NCBI GenBank assembly: GCA_937927825.1
Contig: CALFWV010000143.1
Span: forward strand, 1 to 35,855
Source of the DNA: an uncultured Caulobacterales bacterium
GTDB lineage: Bacteria; Pseudomonadota; Alphaproteobacteria; Caulobacterales; Maricaulaceae
Direction: 5' to 3'
Length of the DNA: 35,855 nucleotides
Every line of letters begins with the position of its first letter. Within the stretch, counting starts at the first letter, position 1. Under the pieces are notes generated by a model. The model worked only from the letters and a program-made list of their open reading frames with translations. It was not told the origin of the DNA and ran no database searches. The position numbers and the translations under genes are program-made. This document shows, piece after piece, positions 8,801 through 16,389 of this stretch.

Positions 8801-10043
8801 GAAACCGCTTTTGACATTGATTACGGCAGAAGCGGCTGAACCCGAGGGTCAATTAGACGCCCGTTTGGATATTGGCGGCAGCTTAGGCAGCCCACAAATA
8901 GAGGGGCGGGTCAAAGGTCAGGCCTTTCGCTTGGAGCTTCCGTCGTTGGGGACGCGTCTGCGAGACGGCCGATTCACAGCGAATTTTACGAATGACACAA
9001 TCGATGTCAGTGACGTTTATGTCCGGGACAACAAGAAGGGTACATTGGAAGGCAGCGGTCGGTTTAAACTGGGAGAATATGCGATTCCGCTCGGCCGTTT
9101 AGATGTCACGGCTAAAGGTTTTAATGCTTTGGACCGCAAGGATTATGAAGGCAGTGTCTCCGGGTCTATGTTTTTCGAGAGCGAGATAGAGGCGGCAACG
9201 CTGGGCGGCGACGTCACGGTGAAACGGGCGGAAGTCAAGAAATTCGTCCAAGGCCGGGTCGCTGTCATTGAGATTGACGTCGAGGAAATTAATGGCCGGA
9301 TGGACGAAATCGCGGTGGAAGAGCGGTCCGAGGCCGCGCCGGTAAAGCTGGATCTGCGCGTTCGCGCCCCTCGCAATATTTTTGTCCGCACACGCGGGTT
9401 AGACGTGGAATTAGACTTAGATGTCACCCTAAAGGGCACGGTCTCTGAACCGCAGCTTTTCGGCGAGGCCAATGTGCGCCGGGGCGGGTACCGCATTGCC
9501 GGTAAGGAGCTGCAATTCACGGAAGGCGGAATCGAATTTAATGGCAGCTTGAACGCTGCCAAAGTAAATTTGATTGCGGAAACCGATACGCAAAATATCA
9601 GCGCCTCGGTCGAAATTACCGGCACCGTTGAGGCGCCTAAAATCGAGCTGACCTCTACACCGGAGCGACCACAAGATGAAATTTTATCGGCCCTGCTCTT
9701 TGGGCGATCCGTGACTGAACTCTCCACGATTGAGGCGGCGCAATTGGCGGGGGCATTGGCTCAGTTTTCCGGCGCGGGCGGGGGGTTTGATTTGATGGGC
9801 GGCTTGCGGGATGCGCTTGGCGTCGGGCAGTTATCCATTGGTGTCGGCGAGGACGGTCAAGCCTCAGTTTCCGGCGGGCGCTATCTGGCGAAAGATGTTT
9901 ACCTGCAATTATTCACGGGCGCCGCGCAAGATTCGACGGGCGCGATTATCGATTGGGAAATCCGCAAAAACTTATTCCTACGCTCAAAGATTCAGTCAGA
10001 TAATGAGCAAAGCCTATCTCTGAAATATGAGAAAGATTTCTAA
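5898..10043 (+). CDS. tamB: translocation/assembly module protein TamB (DUF490, AsmA-like)
   Basis: TamB is a very long periplasm-spanning protein anchored in the inner membrane, belonging to the AsmA-like lipid-bridge superfamily, and partner of TamA. The 1381-residue product has one N-terminal membrane anchor (about residues 14-38, LGLLLFGLLAVLAALGLRWW). A long beta-rich, repetitive region follows, then the conserved C-terminal TamB/DUF490 domain (roughly the last 350 residues, with RRGGYRIAGKELQFTEGGIE and ERPQDEILSALLFGRSV). It is slightly longer than E. coli TamB (about 1260). The ATG directly follows the tamA stop, indicating translational coupling in a tamAB operon. Confidence 0.95.
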   Translation: MTDVKTEKTSNWLRRICLGLLLFGLLAVLAALGLRWWITTDSGANFLERQIENRQLGPIKRVEIDGLSGDPLDRLTLKRLRVYDGEGLWLSASDIQFDWSPWPLRTRHLVVEDLDIARMDVLRRPKLEKIEPGAPFTARLDNADIAALTLAEAVIGQAATLKIDMQGGLLPGGAVKAVLTALRTDTSGDEINLDFKRAPDGDISGTFEIAGQPGGMIAAALRAPSGQMLSGGGEINGTIETGSGTALITFGTAKAIDAHVKWSPETAGVEAELNTANWGIFDASRQALGSKINLMAALDRSASPQTFDASAVSPNLNAVISGEVPEAGGRPDALNFNVRSSQLGAVLPLPAGYRLGAGSARGRVQLSEIMSGTAEIDVANLISPYGRAARLSGPITLSPNGKAYRVTTKLRAVSPVTAAELPISLGADAVLTGQAVINPETRQVSALDAVLTSGGNTTSAKGSLAFDASQLNLTGQIQTQVKSIGTVPAGAIDAEYTLQRTALSDQALSARGTFRPDGTFAPPLDALAGDVIAFDVDMTPIEGGVQLRDSLVSSDGIRVAAEGKITDSLDLSAEIAVSQPVTLAALDITAPSQFSATVTGPRSDPALRLDGTLDAADLAGQSFENIRLRTEVTELLSAPKGPVRLTADTAYGPLDLEARLASSQAGYAVSDLDLTLAGLSARGELALDSSNIATGQLALNLPEEGDRYARAILNLENTGGEQGLRLMADAKNVVYQAYAVEMLSFRAAGTLAALTGELVMEGKEVNTLLTREFGLDTPLSLTRTAENAYRLTLQPDADYGRYQLGHSGPVAIGYQAGKIAVNAPLTLNGKPLELSYDREGSVETLRLNARDLSMDVVPLPGALRETKGRISVDLNIRHGGAAQLSGQGEIAVTDWRGFEFDKGEGFTTALALEFQPQSVGWRLSAADATDLKAEGQGILPLASGKSLLAVRPNMTASMQGRLDIAGSAKPLLTLITAEAAEPEGQLDARLDIGGSLGSPQIEGRVKGQAFRLELPSLGTRLRDGRFTANFTNDTIDVSDVYVRDNKKGTLEGSGRFKLGEYAIPLGRLDVTAKGFNALDRKDYEGSVSGSMFFESEIEAATLGGDVTVKRAEVKKFVQGRVAVIEIDVEEINGRMDEIAVEERSEAAPVKLDLRVRAPRNIFVRTRGLDVELDLDVTLKGTVSEPQLFGEANVRRGGYRIAGKELQFTEGGIEFNGSLNAAKVNLIAETDTQNISASVEITGTVEAPKIELTSTPERPQDEILSALLFGRSVTELSTIEAAQLAGALAQFSGAGGGFDLMGGLRDALGVGQLSIGVGEDGQASVSGGRYLAKDVYLQLFTGAAQDSTGAIIDWEIRKNLFLRSKIQSDNEQSLSLKYEKDF

Positions 10044-10110
10044 GCCCAGCGTGGTGGGCCAGTTTGTGACCAAGCTTGCCGATTGGGCGGTCGGCGCTTA
10101 AGGCTTGGCT

Positions 10111-10908
10111 ATGGACAGTGAAACCTATCTTGCGCGTATCGGATTGAGCCGCCATCCCAAGCCGACATTGGACGCCCTCCATAGTATACAAGACGCACAT
10201 ATGCGGCATGTCCCCTTTGAAAACCTAGACGTTTTTTTGGGACGGCCTTTGGATTTGCAAACCGATGCGTTGTTTGAAAAAATCATCACGCGCAAACGCG
10301 GCGGATATTGTTTTGAATTAAACACACTTTACGGCGCTTTATTATCCCATCTCGGATTTAATCCCATACCGATGTTGGCCAGAGTCTGGCTGCGAGACCC
10401 TGCCGAAACGCCTCCGCAGACCCATCTTGTTAACCGCGTTAATATTGATGGTCAGGATTGGATAACGGATGTCGGGTTTGGGGGCCGCGCGGCACGTGTG
10501 CCTTTGAAAATCCAAGAGGGATATCAGCTGGATGATGGCGATGGCCGGATTCGTATTCGTCGCGATGCCGACTTCGGATACCGTATCAGCCGTCTTCGAG
10601 ACGGCAGATGGTCCGATCAATATACCGTAGACACCAAAAGCGCGCCTCTGGCTGACATTCTTCTCGGCAATCACTGGACTGAAAACCATCCGGAGTCACA
10701 TTTCCGGCAAGGTGTTGGCGTTGGCCTGTTTACGGCAGAGGGCCGCACGAGTTTTTATGGCGGCGTGCTGACACATCGGGGCGTTCAAACGCGCAGCCGA
10801 ACGATTACCGGCCTGACTGAAACCGTAGAGGTGCTACGCCGCGAGTTCGGATTAAATTTGGATTTGTCACCTGAAGACCGAGCGCGTTTGGCAAATATCG
10901 TCAGCTAG
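10111..10908 (+). CDS. arylamine N-acetyltransferase (NAT)
   Basis: This cytosolic enzyme moves an acetyl group from acetyl-CoA to arylamines or hydrazines. The catalytic Cys-His-Asp triad is visible and correctly spaced: Cys67 in RGGYCFELN, His105 in QTHLVNRV and Asp120 in WITDVGFGG, in a 265-residue chain typical of the family. The N-terminal MRHVPFENLDV motif is also classic. A TTG at 10105 would add two residues, but the ATG at 10111 follows an AAGG at a better distance. It lies 67 bp after tamB. Its stop overlaps the stop of the convergent Lrp-type gene: the palindrome CTAG at 10905-10908 gives TAG on both strands. Confidence 0.93.
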   Translation: MDSETYLARIGLSRHPKPTLDALHSIQDAHMRHVPFENLDVFLGRPLDLQTDALFEKIITRKRGGYCFELNTLYGALLSHLGFNPIPMLARVWLRDPAETPPQTHLVNRVNIDGQDWITDVGFGGRAARVPLKIQEGYQLDDGDGRIRIRRDADFGYRISRLRDGRWSDQYTVDTKSAPLADILLGNHWTENHPESHFRQGVGVGLFTAEGRTSFYGGVLTHRGVQTRSRTITGLTETVEVLRREFGLNLDLSPEDRARLANIVS

Positions 10909-11411
10909 TAACGCGGCACAGCATTGCTAATGAGATTAAGCGGTACGGCGGTTGTGTCCTTGCTTTGGCGCATAACAATCCGGCTCTGTACATCGCTGAC
11001 CAGATCAATAGAGAGCAGAACCTCGCGTAAAAATGCTTCATACGCATGCATATCCGTCGTGACGATGCGGAGCATGAAATCAACGGCACCTGTAACGACG
11101 GCGCATTGCACAACCTCCGGCATACGGGCCACGGATTGTTCAAATTTCTCCATATTTGTCCGGTTCGGCAGAGCCAATTTCACGGCAACGAAAACTTCAA
11201 AATCCAAACCTAAAGTCTTGCGGTCCAGCAAGGTCACCCGGCCCTTGATAATGCCCAGTTCTTCCATCCGTTTTATTCGCCGCCAGCAAGGGGATGAGGA
11301 GAGCCCAACCTCTTCTGAAATATCAGAAACCGAGAGGCCGGCATCCGATTGGATAAGGTGGAGAATTTTTGCGTCGATATTGTCGAGCTTGTCATTCGCT
11401 TTGCCAACCAT
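10905..11411 (-). CDS. Lrp/AsnC-family transcriptional regulator, probable bkd regulator
   Basis: The 168-residue protein has an N-terminal winged helix-turn-helix (about residues 8-65; LDNIDAKILHLIQSDA, EVGLSSSPCWRRIKRMEELG) and a C-terminal RAM/AsnC ligand-binding, oligomerisation domain (about 75-155). This is the usual Lrp layout. It is divergent from, and directly next to, the branched-chain 2-oxoacid dehydrogenase operon. That is the same arrangement as Pseudomonas bkdR, an Lrp homologue that activates the bkd operon. I infer it responds to branched-chain amino or keto acids and controls the neighbouring operon. The 188-bp spacer carries an inverted repeat that could be its operator. 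Confidence 0.92.
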   Translation of the reverse strand: MVGKANDKLDNIDAKILHLIQSDAGLSVSDISEEVGLSSSPCWRRIKRMEELGIIKGRVTLLDRKTLGLDFEVFVAVKLALPNRTNMEKFEQSVARMPEVVQCAVVTGAVDFMLRIVTTDMHAYEAFLREVLLSIDLVSDVQSRIVMRQSKDTTAVPLNLISNAVPRY

Positions 11412-11483
11412 GTCTCAATCCCTCATTGATAGCGGTTTTTCCCGCGAATTTATATATTGTTGGAAATTCCTCCTATCATTATG

Positions 11484-11508
11484 GCAAATTTGTTCAATGA
11501 TTATTTGC
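11484..11508. promoter_or_regulatory. candidate Lrp-type operator in the bkd intergenic region
   Basis: GCAAAT at 11484-11489 and ATTTGC at 11503-11508 form an inverted repeat with a 13-bp AT-rich spacer, between the divergent Lrp-type regulator and the E1alpha gene. AT-rich dyads are typical of Lrp-family sites. A second perfect dyad, TCAGCGG / CCGCTGA (11550-11556 and 11563-11569), lies nearer the E1alpha start and could form a leader hairpin. Function is inferred from position and symmetry only. Confidence 0.35.
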
Positions 11509-11599
11509 TATTCAAAGGCTATACGGGCAGAAATTCGCTTATGCGATTATCAGCGGTTTGGTCCGCTGACTCTGCGTTTTCATGATTGGCTGAGATGAC

Positions 11600-12850
11600 A
11601 TGGCAAAACAATCCGGATCGAATAAGTCGCGCCTTTATGTGCCTGAACCTCCGTTTCGTCCGGGCGACACGCCCGATTACTCACACATCGCAGTCCCCGC
11701 TGCGCATACCCCGCCCCGCCCGGACCCCCTCTGCGAGGCGCATGAAACAACGCCGCATGCGACCTCTCTTATTCGCGTGCTTCGGTTTAACGGCGAGACC
11801 CAAGGGGATTGGGCTCCGGAGGTTTCTCCGGAATTAATGCGAAGGGCGCTGCGCGACATCGCCATGACGCGGGCCATGGATGAACGCATGTTCACCATGC
11901 AGCGTCAGGGCAAAATGAGTTTCTATATGAAGTCGACCGGCGAAGAAGCCGTATCCGTCGGCCATGCCTTGGCCCTACAGGATACGGATATGGTGTTCCC
12001 CACCTACAGGCAGCAAGGTATTTTGATTAATCGCGGCGCGAGCATGAAAGAAATGATGTGCCAATGTCTTTCCAATTCCGGTGACCCGTTGGACGGGAAA
12101 TCTATTCCGGTCCTCTATTCTTTCAAAAAGCATGGGTTCTTTTCAATTTCAGGAAATCTCGGCACCCAGCTGATTCAGGGCGTCGGGTGGGCCATGGCCA
12201 GCGCTTATAAGAATAGCGATGAGATCGCTTCTGTCTTCACGGGAGAGGGGGCAACAGCCGAAGGTGACTTCCACTATGCTCTAAATTTCGCCTCAACTTA
12301 CCGTGCGCCTTGTATCATTAACGTCGTGAATAATCAGTGGGCCATTAGTTCCTTTCAAGGTATTGCGGCCGGTGAGGGGGAAACCTTTGCCGCGCGGGGC
12401 ACAGGATATGGCCTCGCGACTTTGCGCGTTGACGGGAACGATGTTTTGGCGGTCTATGCGGCGACGAAATGGGCGGCCGAACGCGCGCGGCGCGGCGGCG
12501 GCGCAACGCTGATTGAACATTTCACTTATCGGAAATCGGGACATTCTACATCTGATGACCCGTCCAAATACCGTCCGGAAAACGAGCCGGAGGTCTGGCC
12601 ATTTGGGGATCCGTTGGAGCGCCTTAAGACCCATCTCATCTTTATTGGTGAATGGGACGAAGAGCGGCACGCGGCTCTGCTGGATGAGTGCAAGGGGGTC
12701 GTGCGCGAAACTTATAAATCCGCCGAAGCCATGGGCAATCTATCAGGCGAAACAAAGGTGAATGATTTCACAATGTTTGAACAAGTCTATGAACACGCGC
12801 TGCCGCATTTGGACGAGCAAAAGCGTTGGTTCGCGCAAGAGCGGGATTAG
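11600..12850 (+). CDS. bkdA1: branched-chain 2-oxoacid dehydrogenase E1 alpha subunit
   Basis: E1alpha with E1beta forms the thiamine-diphosphate decarboxylase of the branched-chain 2-oxoacid dehydrogenase complex (2-oxoisovalerate and relatives from Val, Leu, Ile). The 416-residue chain has the TPP/Mg motif GEGATAEGDFHYALNFAS (215-232) ending in NNQWAIS (244-250), the YMKSTGEEA region (109-117), FPTYRQQG (133-140), and the phosphorylation-loop-like YRKSGHSTSDDPSKYR. The roughly 60-residue N-terminal extension before LIRVLRFNG is usual for bacterial bkd E1alpha. It is first in a tight three-gene operon; the E1beta start lies 4 bp after its stop. Confidence 0.95.
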   Translation: MAKQSGSNKSRLYVPEPPFRPGDTPDYSHIAVPAAHTPPRPDPLCEAHETTPHATSLIRVLRFNGETQGDWAPEVSPELMRRALRDIAMTRAMDERMFTMQRQGKMSFYMKSTGEEAVSVGHALALQDTDMVFPTYRQQGILINRGASMKEMMCQCLSNSGDPLDGKSIPVLYSFKKHGFFSISGNLGTQLIQGVGWAMASAYKNSDEIASVFTGEGATAEGDFHYALNFASTYRAPCIINVVNNQWAISSFQGIAAGEGETFAARGTGYGLATLRVDGNDVLAVYAATKWAAERARRGGGATLIEHFTYRKSGHSTSDDPSKYRPENEPEVWPFGDPLERLKTHLIFIGEWDEERHAALLDECKGVVRETYKSAEAMGNLSGETKVNDFTMFEQVYEHALPHLDEQKRWFAQERD

Positions 12851-12854
12851 AGAC

Positions 12855-13868
12855 ATGCCGCAAATGAACATGATTGAGGCCATCCGCGATGCGCTGGATG
12901 TGAAGATGAGCCAAGACTCCGACGTTCTCGTCTTTGGTGAAGATGTTGGCTATTTCGGCGGCGTATTTCGCGCGACGGCGGGCCTGCAGGAAACACATGG
13001 GCTTCACCGTTGTTTCGACACGCCCATTTCGGAAGGCGGCATTGTCGGCATCGCAATTGGTATGGCGGCCAATGGCCTTCGCCCTGTGGCTGAAATCCAG
13101 TTCGCCGATTATATCTATCCGGCTTATGACCAAATCGCATCAGAGGCGGCGCGGCTGCGCTATCGGTCCAATGGTGATTTCACCGCGCCCATTACCATAC
13201 GCACCCCCGTTGGCGGCGGCATTTACGGCGGCACGACGCACAGCCAATCTCCCGAAGCTTTGTTCACCCACATTGCGGGTTTAAAAACAATTATTCCGTC
13301 AAACCCTTATGATGCTAAAGGCATGTTGATTGATGCGATTGAGGATAATGACCCGGTTCTGTTTTTAGAACCCAAGCGCCTTTATAACGGGCCATTCTAC
13401 GGTGACCCACATGCGCCCGCAAAAACATGGCGCGGGCATGAGCTGGGCGAGGTGCCCAGTGGACATTACACCGTTCCGATTGGTGAAGCGCGTAGACTTT
13501 CTAAAGGTGAAGACGTTACAATTTTGGCGTATGGTACGATGGTTTGGGTTGCGCAAAAAGTGGCCGAAGATATGGGCCTAAACGCGGATATTCTCGATCT
13601 GCGCTCTTTGTTGCCGCTCGATATTGATGCGATTGAGAAATCTGTGAAAAAAACGGGACGTTGCGTTATTTTGCATGAAGCGACGCGAACATCAGGCTTT
13701 GGTGCCGAGCTGTCCGCACAAGTGCAAGAGCGCTGTTTCTATTCCCTCGAAGCGCCAATCCAGCGCGTCACGGGCTGGGACACGCCCTATCCACACGCGC
13801 AGGAATGGGCTTATTTCCCGGGTCCAAAGCGGGTCGGAAATGCGCTTCGTAAAGTGATGGAGGGGTAG
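12855..13868 (+). CDS. bkdA2: branched-chain 2-oxoacid dehydrogenase E1 beta subunit
   Basis: This is the E1beta partner of the preceding gene, 337 residues from the chosen start. Typical features are MNMIEAIRDALDVKM, LVFGEDVGYFGGVFRAT, the DTPISEGGIVGIAIGMA stretch, the PVGGGIYGGTTHSQSPEA loop, and the C-terminal transketolase-like domain (HEATRTSGFGAELSAQV). The frame is open further upstream inside E1alpha. The ATG at 12855 fits the family length and lies 4 bp after the E1alpha stop; an ATG at 12864 is an alternative. The protein contributes to the E1 active site and to E2 contacts. Confidence 0.95.
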   Translation: MPQMNMIEAIRDALDVKMSQDSDVLVFGEDVGYFGGVFRATAGLQETHGLHRCFDTPISEGGIVGIAIGMAANGLRPVAEIQFADYIYPAYDQIASEAARLRYRSNGDFTAPITIRTPVGGGIYGGTTHSQSPEALFTHIAGLKTIIPSNPYDAKGMLIDAIEDNDPVLFLEPKRLYNGPFYGDPHAPAKTWRGHELGEVPSGHYTVPIGEARRLSKGEDVTILAYGTMVWVAQKVAEDMGLNADILDLRSLLPLDIDAIEKSVKKTGRCVILHEATRTSGFGAELSAQVQERCFYSLEAPIQRVTGWDTPYPHAQEWAYFPGPKRVGNALRKVMEG

Positions 13869-13871
13869 GTC

Positions 13872-15176
13872 TTGGGACAATATTTCTATAAACTTCCTGA
13901 TATTGGCGAAGGCGTTGTCGAGGCTGAAATCACGGCTTGGCATGTGGCCGTTGGCGACACGGTGTCGGAGGAAGACCCGATTGCCGATGCAATGACGGAT
14001 AAGGCGACGATTGAGCTGACCTCGCCCGTTGACGGCGTGATTCAATTTATTGCCTGTGAAGAGGGCGACTTGCTCGCTGTTGGTGCCGTGCTGGTCACGT
14101 TTGAAATCGAGGGTGAAGATGAGCCCGAGCCCGAGCTTGTTATCGAAGCCACTCCTGAACCCGCTGCTAAACCCCAACCGGAAAAGTCTCAGCCTGCCGT
14201 GCAGAGCATGACGACTCCGACGACACCTATATCTCGGTCTGTCACAAGCGGAAAAGTTTCAGCCTCTCCCGCCGTCCGCGGCCGCGCGGCGCGCTTAAAC
14301 ATAGATTTGTCGCGCGTGCCCAGCGAAGGGGCGCGGGTGTCCCATGCGGATTTGGACGCTTATCTTATAGCAGGGGCCGCATCGGCTGCTGCATCGTCTG
14401 CTTCATCCCCCCAGGTGAAGCCGTCTCCTGCATCTTCGAAAGTGCAGGAGACACCTCAGGGGGCAGATGAACCCTTACCCGGTGAGACGCGGCAAAAAAT
14501 TATCGGATTACGCCGCGTAATTGCGTCCCGTATGCAGGAGTCAAAACGCAATATACCGCATTTCACCTATGTCGAAGAAATGGACGTCACGGCGTTGGAA
14601 GAGATGCGGGCCCGTATGAACGCACGGCGCGGCGAGGATAAACCCAAGCTGACGGTTTTGCCGCTCATGATCCGTGCGCTCGCTGTGACTTTGGTGGATT
14701 GGCCGCAATTTAACGCGCGTTACGAGGACCAAAAAGGATATGTCGCGCGGTTTGACGATCTCAACCTGGGCATTGCGACGCAAACGGATGGTGGATTAAT
14801 TGTACCGGTAGTGAAAGCGGCGCAATCCAAAACAGTTTGGGAACTCGCGGCTGAAATTGGTCGTCTGGCAGAGGCCGCTAGAACCAATCAGCTTTCAACA
14901 GAAGATTTGTCAGACGCGACCACGACGCTTACCTCGCTTGGTCCCCTTGGCGGGATTGTTACCACGCCCGTTATCAATCGCCCGGAAGTCGCGATATTTG
15001 GCCCGAATAAAATTCGCGAAAAATTGGTTATGGACCACGGCGAAGTCGCTGTGCGTAAGGTGATGAATTTCTCTGTCTCTTGTGATCACCGCGTCATTGA
15101 CGGATATGACGCGGCGAAAATGATGCAAGATATTAAAGCCCGCCTCGAAGACCCAACCAGCATGTTTGTTCTGTAA
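13872..15176 (+). CDS. bkdB: branched-chain 2-oxoacid dehydrogenase E2 (dihydrolipoamide acyltransferase)
   Basis: E2 is the core of the complex and transfers the acyl group from lipoate to CoA. The 434-residue protein has one lipoyl domain with the lipoylated Lys in MTDKATIE (K44). An acidic/Pro/Ala linker follows, then a peripheral-subunit-binding domain (about 131-166, SPAVRGRAARLNIDLSRVP). A second Ala/Ser/Pro linker leads to the catalytic acyltransferase domain (about 205-434), with the active site CDHRVIDG (His406, Asp410). It starts with TTG at 13872, just after an AGGGGTAGG ribosome site that overlaps the E1beta stop, which suggests translational coupling. No E3 (lipoamide dehydrogenase) gene follows, so the complex must use one encoded elsewhere. 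Confidence 0.95.
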   Translation: MGQYFYKLPDIGEGVVEAEITAWHVAVGDTVSEEDPIADAMTDKATIELTSPVDGVIQFIACEEGDLLAVGAVLVTFEIEGEDEPEPELVIEATPEPAAKPQPEKSQPAVQSMTTPTTPISRSVTSGKVSASPAVRGRAARLNIDLSRVPSEGARVSHADLDAYLIAGAASAAASSASSPQVKPSPASSKVQETPQGADEPLPGETRQKIIGLRRVIASRMQESKRNIPHFTYVEEMDVTALEEMRARMNARRGEDKPKLTVLPLMIRALAVTLVDWPQFNARYEDQKGYVARFDDLNLGIATQTDGGLIVPVVKAAQSKTVWELAAEIGRLAEAARTNQLSTEDLSDATTTLTSLGPLGGIVTTPVINRPEVAIFGPNKIREKLVMDHGEVAVRKVMNFSVSCDHRVIDGYDAAKMMQDIKARLEDPTSMFVL

Positions 15177-15270
15177 ACCGGCTTTCAGAATTTTGACGGA
15201 TATTTACGCTTGGCAGGTCGATACGGCTGTCTTATAGGGCGCGGCACTGTGTTAAACAGTTGCGACGGAT

Positions 15271-15347
15271 GGTGGGGTAGCTCAGCTGGTTAGAGCGCAG
15301 GACTCATAATCCTGAGGTCGAGAGTTCAAGTCTCTCTCCCACTACCA
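15271..15347 (+). tRNA. tRNA with anticodon CAT, probably elongator tRNA-Met
   Basis: A complete cloverleaf can be drawn: acceptor GGTGGGG (15271-15277) with TCCCACT (15337-15343), D arm 15280-15296, anticodon stem CAGGA/TCCTG (15298-15302 with 15310-15314), anticodon CAT at 15305-15307, and a perfect T stem GAGAG/CTCTC around TTCAAGT. A discriminator A and encoded CCA end at 15347. The D loop and acceptor style, with G1-U72, resemble alphaproteobacterial elongator tRNA-Met. A lysidine-modified tRNA-Ile2 also reads as CAT and cannot be fully excluded. It is not an initiator, since position 72 does not form the initiator mismatch and the anticodon stem lacks three G-C pairs. Confidence 0.93.
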
Positions 15348-15414
15348 ACGTCGAAATCCCCGGGCCTGAATACGGTGGAGGTGTCGCGCGCGGTGAGCGC
15401 TTATCCAAGAACGC

Positions 15415-16389
15415 TCAAATAATGCCTAAATAGGGTGTGATCCGTTGGAAAACCCAAAACATCGCGACGGTCGCGATCGCATAGACGCTCACAGTCTCCG
15501 CCGTTTTGCGCCAGTCCGGCCCCAGTTTCATTAATCCCCAAAGCGCAGCCAATGCGGCGGCAATGACAGCAAATTGGCCCAATTCAACGCCGACATTGAA
15601 TAAGAGCAGCGCCATTAATTCCGTCCCTTGCGGCAATCCGATGTCTGCCAAGGCACCGGCAAAACCAAAGCCGTGGATGAGTCCGACAACAAAGGCGATG
15701 AGATAGGGCCGCCTTGCCCCGAGGGTCGGTTTTCCCGCACGCTTTCGCAAAATCTCCACACCCAGCAAAATAATAGACCCGGCGATTAAAATTTCGACGG
15801 GGCGAGACGGTAAGGTGAGTCCGCCCAATGCTGTCGCCGCCAAAGTAATAGAGTGGGCCAGCGTGAAGGCTGTGGCCACGCCCCACACCCGCCGTCCACC
15901 GACAAGCAAAGTCAATCCAATCACAAACAGCAAGTGGTCCCATCCGAATAAGATATGTTCTACCCCGATGCCGATATAGGCTTTGGCCGGGCTGGTTTTT
16001 GGCCCTGCCAAGCCAAGCGTGGGATAAGCAGGTTTTAACAGGGCTGTTCGGGCGGTACCGTCCAGATAGGTAATCTCAACAAAAGCATCCGTCAGCGTGT
16101 TTTCCAAACCCGGTAGAGAAACGGCGCCTTGACGCAAATCGCATGTAAGTGTGAACCGTTCTGCAACAGTATCTCCACTGCGGTCTAAGCGCGGCTCGGT
16201 CTGTGTGCAGTCGTCCGGAAAAGCCGGTCGAATGCGGAGGCGCTGCCCGGACAAGACAGGTTGTTTCCAAACAATATCGAATTCTCCCGCCGCAGTCTCA
16301 GTTGCGCGCAGAAATGCCGGCCGGACTTCATGAGCGAAGCTGGTCGCTGCTGCGCACCAAAGACAAAGTGCGAGGAGGAGGCGTATCAC
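15415..16389 (-). CDS. HupE/UreJ-family integral membrane protein with exported N-terminal domain
   Basis: The 324-residue protein starts with a signal peptide (RLLLALCLWCAAATSFAH). An extracytoplasmic domain of about 110 residues with two Cys (61, 83) follows, then about six transmembrane helices in the C-terminal half. The membrane part carries the family signatures HILFGWDHLLF (His145, Asp151, His152), AHSITL (His179) and GLIHGFGFAGAL (His239). Classical HupE/UreJ proteins are nickel permeases tied to hydrogenase or urease, but neither enzyme is encoded here and the substrate is unknown. The start is GTG and overlaps the stop of the upstream isomerase gene (GTGA). It is the last gene of a three-gene operon with DUF3604 and the isomerase. 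Confidence 0.88.
   Translation of the reverse strand: MIRLLLALCLWCAAATSFAHEVRPAFLRATETAAGEFDIVWKQPVLSGQRLRIRPAFPDDCTQTEPRLDRSGDTVAERFTLTCDLRQGAVSLPGLENTLTDAFVEITYLDGTARTALLKPAYPTLGLAGPKTSPAKAYIGIGVEHILFGWDHLLFVIGLTLLVGGRRVWGVATAFTLAHSITLAATALGGLTLPSRPVEILIAGSIILLGVEILRKRAGKPTLGARRPYLIAFVVGLIHGFGFAGALADIGLPQGTELMALLLFNVGVELGQFAVIAAALAALWGLMKLGPDWRKTAETVSVYAIATVAMFWVFQRITPYLGII

Noticed and set aside
9143-9727. 194-codon open frame on the minus strand
   Set aside because: It is antisense to the conserved C-terminal domain of tamB; Ser/Arg-rich shadow composition.
10924-11598. 224-codon open frame on the plus strand
   Set aside because: It runs antisense through the Lrp-type regulator and its spacer, has no recognisable domain, and is Ser/Thr/Arg-rich in the manner of a shadow frame.
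15271-15347. tRNA-Ile2 (lysidine-modified CAT) or initiator tRNA
   Set aside because: Acceptor and D-loop style fit elongator tRNA-Met better, and the anticodon stem lacks the three G-C pairs of an initiator. Ile2 is kept only as a lesser possibility.
15395-15417. TGAGCG / CGCTCA dyad as terminator of the HupE-like gene
   Set aside because: Stem of only six pairs with a 12-base loop, overlapping the stop codon and without a T run.
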